Positions 23,635-30,849 of a DNA stretch of 64,000 nucleotides are shown here, piece after piece; positions within the stretch are counted from its first letter, which is position 1, and the number at the start of each line of letters is the position of its first letter. Origin of the DNA: Halogranum rubrum (GTDB lineage Archaea; Halobacteriota; Halobacteria; Halobacteriales; Haloferacaceae); assembly GCF_900114455.1 (NCBI RefSeq), contig NZ_FOTC01000002.1, positions 124,001 to 188,000 on the forward strand. The letters run 5' to 3'. A program made the translations under genes and the position numbers. The notes below the pieces were generated by a model. It saw only the letters and a list, made by a program, of their open reading frames with translations. It was not told the origin of the DNA and searched no databases.

Positions 23635-24531
23635 ATGCCGTTTGACGTCGTGAGCGTCGGTAGTAGCTACGCACTGGCCGCCGCTGCCGTATGGGGGGTG
23701 TTCCTCTTCTACTTCAAGCGGAACCTCGGTGACTATCCACCGACCGTCGCACTCGTCCTGACCAGTGTGTTCGGCGTGGCGTGGTACCTGCCAGTCACGG
23801 GCTACGCGCTCTGGGGCGGTGCGTCGGTCGTTCCGTCCTCGTTCGGCGTGACACAGTTCGCGTTCGCGGCACTCACCGTCGTCCTGTTCGCGTTGGCGCT
23901 TCTCACCTTCTACGCCGCCATCGGTCGCGGAACCGTCTCGCTCGTGACGCCCATCAGCAAGATTCATCCGGTGTTCGTCGTGCCCATGGAGGTGCTCGTC
24001 CTCGGTGCGCACGTCGCGCCGTTGCAGGTGGTCGGTATCGTGTTGGCGACTGTCGCCGTCTACCTCGCGAACTACTCGGGCGACGGGCTGTTGCTTCCCC
24101 TCCGGAGACTCGTCTCGTCGCGTCCGGCGCAACTCGGTTTACTCAGTGCCGTGTTGATGGCGCTCGTCAACGTCTCGCAACGAGCGCTGTTGTACGATTT
24201 CGCGATGACGCCGCAGGTGTGGGTCGTCGTCAAGAACGGCGGTGTCGCACTCCTCCTCGCACCGTTGGCGGCGCGACGCTGGTCGGTCGACGTGCGAGGA
24301 AATCTTCCGACGCTCGCCGTGGCTGGTCTGTTCGTCGCGACCGGTGAACATCTCGTCGCACTCGCTTACGCGGGCATCCCGGCGAGTGTTGCGGCACCGC
24401 TCATCAGTCTGCAAGCTATCGTCGCTGTCGTGCTCGCCGGGGTCCTCCTCGACGAGGACGACTTCCTGATTCGGTTGGTCGCCGCCCTCGTCGCCATCCT
24501 CGGTATCGCGTTTGTCACGTTGCCGCAGTAG
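23635..24531 (+). CDS. EamA-family (DMT) transporter
   Basis: 298 aa, ten hydrophobic helices in two repeats. The first helix pair reads YALAAAAVWGVFLFYFKRNL, and TPISKIHPVFVVPMEVLVLG and the closing PASVAAPLISLQAIVAVVLA, with LDEDDFLIRLVAALV after it, are typical EamA signatures. Placement between the deoxyribosyltransferase pair and the regulator suggests movement of a pathway compound, for example efflux of unused nucleobases or exchange of sugar acids; this is inference. Confidence 0.87.
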   Translation: MPFDVVSVGSSYALAAAAVWGVFLFYFKRNLGDYPPTVALVLTSVFGVAWYLPVTGYALWGGASVVPSSFGVTQFAFAALTVVLFALALLTFYAAIGRGTVSLVTPISKIHPVFVVPMEVLVLGAHVAPLQVVGIVLATVAVYLANYSGDGLLLPLRRLVSSRPAQLGLLSAVLMALVNVSQRALLYDFAMTPQVWVVVKNGGVALLLAPLAARRWSVDVRGNLPTLAVAGLFVATGEHLVALAYAGIPASVAAPLISLQAIVAVVLAGVLLDEDDFLIRLVAALVAILGIAFVTLPQ

Positions 24532-24642
24532 CATCTCTCTCACGCCGCTTTTCCGTCCGAGACCCGTCCCGAGGAACGCCGTCGTGGCGGTCACTTTCGA
24601 ATCGGAGGCTGGGTAACGGGACGGACATGACGCCACAGTCAT

Positions 24643-24659
24643 GTTTAGCCATGGTGAAC
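24643..24659 (+). promoter_or_regulatory. 17-bp operator candidate, site B, at the IclR promoter
   Basis: GTTTAGCCATGGTGAAC agrees with site A at 13 of 17 positions and keeps both half-sites. It ends 2 bp before the TATA-like AGACTTTTGC, so a bound protein would block the promoter: a classic autoregulation layout. Confidence 0.6.
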
Positions 24660-24694
24660 AAGACTTTTGCAGACGTGTGTGTCACTGTCCACCA

Positions 24695-25495
24695 ATGAAG
24701 CCAGCAAAGAACCCCGTCGGCGCGGTCGAGACGACCATCGAACTCATCGAGGCGCTCGAATCCCTCGACGGTGCCACGGTGACCGAACTGGCGGACGCTC
24801 TCGGCGTCACCAAGGGGACGGCCCACAACCATCTCGCGACGCTCCAACAACACCACTACGTCGTCAAACAGGGCAACACGTACACGCTGAGTCTCAAGTT
24901 TCTCGTCATCGGTGAGTACCTCCGAAACAGTAGCGTCCTGTACGAGAACGCGAAAGCCGAAGTCGAGCAGTTGGCCGCCGACACGGGCGAGTACGCTCAC
25001 CTCTCGACGGAACAACACGGACTGAGTCAGAAACTCCACAAGGTCCGCGGCGAGTACGCCGTCGGCACCGAGTACCAGCGAGCGAAACTCCAGAAGCCCG
25101 ACTGTCTCCACTACACGGCCACCGGCAAGGCGATTTTGGCGTACCTTCCGAGAAGTCGCGTCGAAGAGATCATCGACTACTACGGGCTACCGGAGCGAAC
25201 GAAACAGACGATAACCGACCGCGACGAACTCTACGAGACGCTCGCCGAAATCCGCGAGCGAGGGTACGCACTCAACGACGAGGAAGAGGTCGAACGGATG
25301 CGCGCCGTCGGTGCGCCGATTCGAAACAAGGATGGGGCGGTCCTCGGTGCAGTGAGCGTCTCTGGTCCGGTGAGTCGGATGAAAGACGAGCAGTTCACCG
25401 ACGTGATGCCAGAAAAGGTGACGGATGCGGCGACGGTCATCGAGATGAACATCAACATGGCAGAACGGCGCGGAAACTTGCCTCGATACGTCTAG
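24695..25495 (+). CDS. IclR-family transcriptional regulator
   Basis: 266 aa from ATG 24695 (MKPAKNPVGAVETTIELIEA). N-terminal winged HTH: LDGATVTELADALGVTKGTA followed by HNHLATLQQHHYVVKQG. C-terminal IclR effector domain: EYAHLSTEQHGLSQKLHKV, LHYTATGKAILAYLPRSRVE, ERGYALNDEEEVERMRAVGA and GAVLGAVSVSGPVSRM. It very likely senses a sugar or sugar-acid intermediate and controls the surrounding genes. The operator candidate B overlaps its own promoter. The 18-codon upstream extension is rejected because the promoter lies inside it. Its stop codon directly abuts the stop of the convergent ABC ATPase gene. Confidence 0.9.
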   Translation: MKPAKNPVGAVETTIELIEALESLDGATVTELADALGVTKGTAHNHLATLQQHHYVVKQGNTYTLSLKFLVIGEYLRNSSVLYENAKAEVEQLAADTGEYAHLSTEQHGLSQKLHKVRGEYAVGTEYQRAKLQKPDCLHYTATGKAILAYLPRSRVEEIIDYYGLPERTKQTITDRDELYETLAEIRERGYALNDEEEVERMRAVGAPIRNKDGAVLGAVSVSGPVSRMKDEQFTDVMPEKVTDAATVIEMNINMAERRGNLPRYV

Positions 25496-26635
25496 TCACC
25501 GGAGACGCTGGCCTTCGTGGTCGAACAACCACACGTTCTCGGGAGCGACGCGCACACTGAGTGTCTCCGATTCGTCCGTAATCGTTCCCTGTTCGGTGAT
25601 TGCGGTGAACTCCGTGTCGCCCGAGGCGAGATACACTGCGTCGTCTTTGCCGTGCGGTTCGATGACGGTCACGTCGAGTTCGAACTGGCCGTCGGCGACG
25701 TCGAGTTCGAGGTACTCGGGCCGGAAGCCGACGGTGACCGTTTCGCCGCCGGTGAGCGACGGGTCGTCCCCAGTGAGAGGGAGAGAGAACCACTCGTTCT
25801 CGACGACGAGACCACTGTCCGTCTCGACGACTGTCGCCTCGACCATGTTGGCAGAGGGCGACCCGATGAACTCGGCGACGAACTGGTTCGTCGGTTCGTT
25901 GTAGATCTCGTACGCCGACCCGACCTGCTGAATGTGGCCGCCGTCCATGATGACGATCTTGTCGCCGAGCGTCATCGCCTCCTCTTGGTCGTGCGTGACG
26001 AAGATCATCGCTGTGTCGAGTTCACGCTGCAGTTTCTTCACCTCGACGCGCATCTGGTCTCGAAGTTTCGCGTCGAGTGCGGAGAACGGTTCGTCGAGGA
26101 GGAACGCATCAGGCTCCATCACCATCGCACGACCGAGACTGACACGCTGTTGTTGACCACCGGAGAGCGCCTTCGGCTTTCGGTCGAGGAGTTCGGAGAG
26201 GCCGAGTAATCCGGCGGCGTGTTCGACGCGTTCTCGCTTCTCGTCGGCCGAGAGGTCGGTCTTCATATCGAGTCCGAACCGGATGTTCTTCCGGACGGTC
26301 ATGTGGGGGTAGAGTGTGATGTTCTGGAAGACGTAGGCGAGGTTTCGGTCTCGCGGTTTCAGTCCCGTCACGTCCTCGCCGTCGATGGTGATAGAGCCGG
26401 AATCCGGCGTTTCGAGTCCGGCAATCATCCGGAGTGTCGTAGTCTTCCCACATCCGGAGGGACCGAGGAGGACGACGAAATCTGACTGGCCGATGTCGAG
26501 GTTGACGTCGTCGCATGCGAGCACTCTCCCCTTAGAGAACGTCTTCCGGATGTCACTGAGCTGTACGTAGTCGTCCGTCTCGTCGCCCCCCGCCGATGCG
26601 GCGTGGCGAGTCTGAACTGGCTGGTCTGGAGTCAT
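25496..26635 (-). CDS. Sugar-type ABC transporter ATPase (UgpC/MalK family)
   Basis: 379 aa, the length of ATPases with a C-terminal OB-type regulatory domain. Walker A GPSGCGKTT, Q-loop YVFQNITLYPHMTVRKN, signature LSGGQQQRVSLGRAM, Walker B FLLDEPFSALD and switch His FVTHDQEEAM are intact, with the MalK-type C-terminal domain (GFRPEYLELDVADGQFELDV) following. It powers the importer encoded divergently from 26806. Its separate, divergent transcription from the other subunits is less common and may allow it to serve more than one importer. Confidence 0.93.
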   Translation of the reverse strand: MTPDQPVQTRHAASAGGDETDDYVQLSDIRKTFSKGRVLACDDVNLDIGQSDFVVLLGPSGCGKTTTLRMIAGLETPDSGSITIDGEDVTGLKPRDRNLAYVFQNITLYPHMTVRKNIRFGLDMKTDLSADEKRERVEHAAGLLGLSELLDRKPKALSGGQQQRVSLGRAMVMEPDAFLLDEPFSALDAKLRDQMRVEVKKLQRELDTAMIFVTHDQEEAMTLGDKIVIMDGGHIQQVGSAYEIYNEPTNQFVAEFIGSPSANMVEATVVETDSGLVVENEWFSLPLTGDDPSLTGGETVTVGFRPEYLELDVADGQFELDVTVIEPHGKDDAVYLASGDTEFTAITEQGTITDESETLSVRVAPENVWLFDHEGQRLR

Positions 26636-26805
26636 CGGTTTCGCTAATCGAGAGTACTTCCACGTCGGTTGTTAACTGTTGTGGTGATGGTGGTTCTCAA
26701 TCGTCACGACCGACTGAACTTTCACTAAGAGTTACCAAAATACTTGCCGGAGAGCACACGTTTATAAGCTGCGCTGGTTAGTTGTGTGCAACGAGTTAGC
26801 AAACT

Positions 26806-28269
26806 ATGTCCGACAAGAGTCACTCTACTCAGACGCGTAGCACCCGCCGTTCGCTGCTGAAGGCGACGGCCGGAATTACTGTTGCTTCGGTTGCAGGTTG
26901 TACTGGCGCTCTGGGTGGTGGGGGGAGCACGAGCAACAACTCCAGTGGCGGCGGCGGCAGTTCCGCATCGTTCGAGTTCTGGGACATCCTCAACACGCAG
27001 TCCCGTGCGGCGAAGCAGATGGTCAAGACGTCGGTGAACGACTACAGCAGTAGTTCGGGAGCCAACGCGGAGGTCAACTACAGCGGCTACCAGCAACTCA
27101 CCGGGTCGAACTGGTACTCGAACTTCGAGCGAGGAAACGGGCCCCACATCATCTCGGCGGACACCATCTTCACCGGGCGCTTCTCCGAGGAGGAGTGGCT
27201 CATGCCGTTCGAGGAGTGGAAGCATCTCCTCGACGACGACGTCGTCGAGAACATCCAGTGGCTCGTCGAACCGTTCAAGGAGGCGAACTCGTGGAAGGGG
27301 AAACTCGGGATGGAACAGGTCATCCACGCGCTCCCCGTGATGGCCGCACCGCAAGAACCGTTCCAAGTCCGTGTCGACCACCTCGAAGCGGCCGGACTCG
27401 ACCCGAAGAAGGACTTCCCGCCGAAGGACTTCGAGGACTTACTCCGAGTCGCCACCGCCCTACAGGAAAACGGGCCGGGCGACATCGGCTTCCAACTCCA
27501 CGGCGACCTGTTCGACTGGTACACGCTCCTCACGCCGATGGTGTACGCGAACGGCGGCGAGGGCGGTTACTTCGCCGACGACTTCACGAAGTGTCCGCTC
27601 GACTCGGACATCTGGATCGACGCGATGGAGAAGACCGTCTCGCTGTACCGCGAACACGAGGTGTCGGGGCCGCAGACGCCGAACATCTCGACCGAACAGA
27701 CGCTCGCGCTGATGATCAACGGGCAAGTCAGCATGAGTATCTGTGAACCGATGGACATGCCGCAGTTCGCCGAGAAAGGACCGGACCTGTTCACCAGCGG
27801 TGACCTCCAGTGGGGGTCGTTCTGGGAAGGCTCCGGCGGACTCGGGTCGACGCTTCTCCCGTTCGGAATGGCGTTAGCGAGCAAACCAGACGGCGTCGAC
27901 GAGGCGAAGTGGCAGAGACAACACGAGGCCGCCGCGGGTCTCCTGAACAAGTGGCTCTCGAAGGACTTCCAGAAGCAGGTCTTCAAGAACACTGGCTTCT
28001 ACCCGGTCCGCGAAGACGTGTGGAGCGAAGTCGCAGGCACCATCGACGGCGCGGAGAAGAACCGCGCCCCGCAGGTCGTCAAGTCGATGATCGACCGAAC
28101 GGAGCACTTCAACACGACGCACCCGCTCTACGGGTCGTTCAGCGGGTCGACCATCGGCCCGAAGGTGCAGTCGGCACTGAAAGGCGAGATGTCGCCCGCA
28201 GAGGCGTGTAAGCAGGCGGCTGCCGAGGGCGACAAGCAATTGTCGGAGTACTGGTCGAGCAGACAGTAA
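26806..28269 (+). CDS. Sugar-type ABC transporter substrate-binding lipoprotein
   Basis: 487 aa with a Tat signal (STRRSLLKATAGITVASVAG, lipobox VAGC) and a short Gly/Ser/Asn tether. The family-1 extracellular binding protein fold is indicated by FEFWDILNTQSRAAKQMVK, NGPHIISADTIFTGRFSEEE, a central FLLRVAT-like hinge (DFEDLLRVATALQENGPGDI) and LLNKWLSKDFQKQVFKNTGF near the end. Binding proteins of this class usually take sugars or oligosaccharides. The neighbouring cytidine deaminase and nucleoside hydrolases suggest a nucleoside or ribosyl compound. TATA box TTTATAAG at 26761-26768. Confidence 0.88.
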   Translation: MSDKSHSTQTRSTRRSLLKATAGITVASVAGCTGALGGGGSTSNNSSGGGGSSASFEFWDILNTQSRAAKQMVKTSVNDYSSSSGANAEVNYSGYQQLTGSNWYSNFERGNGPHIISADTIFTGRFSEEEWLMPFEEWKHLLDDDVVENIQWLVEPFKEANSWKGKLGMEQVIHALPVMAAPQEPFQVRVDHLEAAGLDPKKDFPPKDFEDLLRVATALQENGPGDIGFQLHGDLFDWYTLLTPMVYANGGEGGYFADDFTKCPLDSDIWIDAMEKTVSLYREHEVSGPQTPNISTEQTLALMINGQVSMSICEPMDMPQFAEKGPDLFTSGDLQWGSFWEGSGGLGSTLLPFGMALASKPDGVDEAKWQRQHEAAAGLLNKWLSKDFQKQVFKNTGFYPVREDVWSEVAGTIDGAEKNRAPQVVKSMIDRTEHFNTTHPLYGSFSGSTIGPKVQSALKGEMSPAEACKQAAAEGDKQLSEYWSSRQ

Positions 28270-28279
28270 TCGAGGAACT

Positions 28280-28339
28280 ATGAGTAAGAGTCACACAGAC
28301 CCATCGCGTACCAACAGTGCGCCCAACGGAGGACGATGA
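28280..28339 (+). CDS. Possible 19-codon leader ORF coupled to the permease
   Basis: ATG 28280 opens a frame MSKSHTDPSRTNSAPNGGR whose TGA overlaps the ATG of the permease (ATGA at 28336-28339). It could keep ribosomes moving from the binding-protein gene to the permease. The first residues resemble the start of the binding protein, so it may also be a duplicated 5' end. Coding status is uncertain. Confidence 0.25.
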   Translation: MSKSHTDPSRTNSAPNGGR

Positions 28340-29262
28340 GCGTCATTGAGCGACCCGGTTTCAAGGCGCGGTACGACACGGTAAAGTCGAGTCTCAACGA
28401 GCACTGGTTCTCGTACCTGCTCTTGGCACCCACCGTGTTGTTCTTGCTCTTGCTCGTCTGGGTGCCATTCCTGAACGGGGTGTGGATGAGTCTCCACCAG
28501 TGGCCGTTCGGCAGCGGCGACCCGACGTTCGTCGGTCTCGGGAACTACGAGTACCTGCTCACGTGGGGACCGTTCTACACCTCGCTGAAGGCGACGTTCG
28601 TCTTCGCGTTGACGACCGTGCTCCAGTTAGGTGCGGCGCTGTTGGCCGCGCTCCTCGTGGTCAACATCGGGAAGTTCAAGAACGTCGTCAGCGCGTCGTT
28701 TCTCATCCCGTACACGATGCCACCGGTCGCGACGGGGACTATCTGGCTCTACCTGCTAGACCCCAGTCTCGGTCCAGTGTTCAAGTTCCTGACGCAGAAC
28801 GGTATCCTTCAAGAACCCATCTACTGGGCGTCGGAGGGGAACCTCGCACTCGCCGTCGTCACGCTCGTGACGGCGTGGACGTTCTGGCCGTTCATGTTCA
28901 TCATCATCCTCGCGACGCTGGAGTCGATTCCGACCGAGTACTACGAGAGTGCTCGGATGTACGGTGCCAGTCGGTGGGACACGTTTCGTCACATCACGCT
29001 TCCGCATCTCCGGAGTGCCATCCTCGTCGCCGTCAGTATCCGTCTCGCGTGGAACATGACGAAGGTCTCACAGACCATCCAGATGACGGGTGGCGGTCCG
29101 GGGTACGACACCTCCCTACTCGCGGTGTTCCTCTACCGGTTCGCCTACGAACAGGGACAGATGGGGATGGCGTTCGCTGTGGGTGTCATCTTGCTCATCA
29201 TCATGCTGGTGTTCATCGCGCTGTTCATCCGTGAGTTCGAGTTAGAGGAGGCCCACGCATGA
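28336..29262 (+). CDS. ABC transporter permease, MalF/UgpA type
   Basis: 308 aa with six main membrane helices. The EAA loop that contacts the ATPase reads EYYESARMYGASRWDTFRHI with TLPHLR after it (residues about 195-220). The N-terminal helix (WFSYLLLAPTVLFLLLLVWV) and the WMSLHQWPFGSGDPTFVGLG loop are characteristic of CUT1 permeases. It forms the channel with the next permease, and its stop overlaps that gene's start. Confidence 0.92.
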   Translation: MSVIERPGFKARYDTVKSSLNEHWFSYLLLAPTVLFLLLLVWVPFLNGVWMSLHQWPFGSGDPTFVGLGNYEYLLTWGPFYTSLKATFVFALTTVLQLGAALLAALLVVNIGKFKNVVSASFLIPYTMPPVATGTIWLYLLDPSLGPVFKFLTQNGILQEPIYWASEGNLALAVVTLVTAWTFWPFMFIIILATLESIPTEYYESARMYGASRWDTFRHITLPHLRSAILVAVSIRLAWNMTKVSQTIQMTGGGPGYDTSLLAVFLYRFAYEQGQMGMAFAVGVILLIIMLVFIALFIREFELEEAHA

Positions 29263-30098
29263 GCGTCAGAGACCGCGTCGGCTTCGAGTCCGACGGCTTC
29301 TACAAGTTCGTCACGGGCGTGCTCACGCTCTTTCTCGTGTCGATTTCGGTGTTCCCAATCCTGTACACGTTCCTGATGACGTTCAGGCCCGCCAACGAGT
29401 TCTACTCGAACGACGTCCAACTGTTTCCGACGAATCCGACGCTGGACAACTGGACGTTCGCCTTTGCCGAGTTGGGCGACGCACTCGTCAACAGTTTCCT
29501 CATCGCGACGGGGACGACGCTGCTGTCGCTACTCATCATCGTACCGGGTGCGTACGTCTTCGGACGGAAGCAGTTCCCGGGGAAGAAGTACTTCTTCTAC
29601 ATCATCATCGTCGCGCTGATGTTCCCGTACATCCTGCTCATCGTCCCCATCTCGGACTTCTGGTTCACCCTCGGCCTGTACGACACCATCCCCGGCCTGT
29701 GGATTTCGTACCAGTTGTTCGTCGCGCCGTTCGCCATCTGGATTCTTCGCGACTACTTCGCGAAGCTTCCCCGGAACATCGAGGAGTCCGCCCAGATTTA
29801 CGGCTGTACGCAGTTTACGGCCTTCATCCGGGTCATCCTCCCGATGGCCGGGCCCGCAATCGTCGCCATCGCGTTCCTGTCGTTCCTGACCGCGTGGAAC
29901 GACTTCCTGATGTCGAGCATCCTGACGACGGGGACGGGGCCGCGACCCGCCGTCGTCGAGTTGTTCATCACCGTCGCCGGCGGCGACACCAGCGACTGGG
30001 GACTCATCACCGCCGAGACGCTCATCATCGGGATTCCGCCGACGGTACTGTACCTCTGGGCGAGGCAGTATCTCTCGGAGTCCTTCGAGATGAGCTGA
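29259..30098 (+). CDS. ABC transporter permease, MalG/UgpE type
   Basis: 279 aa starting with an ATGA overlap. Six helices; the EAA loop reads NIEESAQIYGCTQFTAFIRV followed by ILPMAGPA. The helix TVLYLWARQYLSES closes the protein as is usual for MalG-type subunits. With the upstream permease, binding protein and divergent ATPase it completes a CUT1-type importer. Confidence 0.92.
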   Translation: MSVRDRVGFESDGFYKFVTGVLTLFLVSISVFPILYTFLMTFRPANEFYSNDVQLFPTNPTLDNWTFAFAELGDALVNSFLIATGTTLLSLLIIVPGAYVFGRKQFPGKKYFFYIIIVALMFPYILLIVPISDFWFTLGLYDTIPGLWISYQLFVAPFAIWILRDYFAKLPRNIEESAQIYGCTQFTAFIRVILPMAGPAIVAIAFLSFLTAWNDFLMSSILTTGTGPRPAVVELFITVAGGDTSDWGLITAETLIIGIPPTVLYLWARQYLSESFEMS

Positions 30099-30144
30099 GA
30101 CTCCCTTCGATTTCACAGACAACTATACAACTACTTCCATCAAA

Positions 30145-30585
30145 ATGTCACAGAATACACTCACCGAAGACGACGAAGCGCTCGTCGAAGAAGCGAGACG
30201 TGTCGTTACAGAGAATTATGTCCACAGTCGCCACTACGTCGGTTCCGCTGTCAGAACGAAATCGGGCGACGTCTACAGCGCCGTCCACATCGAAGCCAAC
30301 GTCGGTCGCGCCTCCGTCTGCGCCGAACCGATTGCACTCGGGACGGCCGTCTCCGACGGCGCACACGACATCGACGTGATTGCGTCCGTCCGACACCCTG
30401 GTCCCGACGAAGGCGACGAGATACCCGTCGTCTCCCCGTGCGGCGTCTGCCGGGAACTCATCTCGGACCTCGACGAGGACATCACCGTCATCTACGACCA
30501 CGACGGTGAGGTGAAAAAGACGCGTGCTGTAGACCTGCTCCCCGGTAAATACGTCAAGAGCTACCGGAAGACCCACTTGGAGTAA
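30145..30585 (+). CDS. Cytidine deaminase family protein
   Basis: 146 aa, the size of tetrameric cytidine deaminases. The zinc site is complete: first ligand and catalytic Glu in SVCAEPIALGTA (C-A-E), then PCGVCRELISDL (PCxxC). The substrate strand near YVGSAVRTKSGDVYSAVHIE matches the family (F/Y-x-x-G-A-A-...-N). It should convert cytidine or deoxycytidine to uridine, feeding the nucleoside hydrolases. It begins 46 bp after the permease, in the same direction, so probably in the transporter operon. It is one of the best indications that this transporter imports nucleosides. Confidence 0.88.
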   Translation: MSQNTLTEDDEALVEEARRVVTENYVHSRHYVGSAVRTKSGDVYSAVHIEANVGRASVCAEPIALGTAVSDGAHDIDVIASVRHPGPDEGDEIPVVSPCGVCRELISDLDEDITVIYDHDGEVKKTRAVDLLPGKYVKSYRKTHLE

Positions 30586-30849
30586 CGCGTTCCGTCGCGT
30601 CGCTGTTCGTCTCTCCTTTCACAGTTCTCTCACCCCACTCGTTTCGAGCATCGGCTCGAACTCGTCGGCTGAGGGGCATCTTTGACAGAGGTAATCAGAT
30701 ATTTTTGCGTCTGGTTGTCGTCTTTCTCGGCTCGCACAGACACCGCCAGCGCACTCAACAATCGGCCGATACTGAGAGTCGTCGTTGGGGGGACTCCTCA
30801 ATACGCTGGCAATAAGACCTTTCACGGATGAGTCGTGTACCCGAATAGC

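Noticed and set aside
30619-30825. 68-codon minus-strand frame with CAGGVC and CQRC
   Set aside because: The cysteines suggest a zinc site, but the start would be GTG next to the NhaC promoter, spacing is irregular and no family fits.
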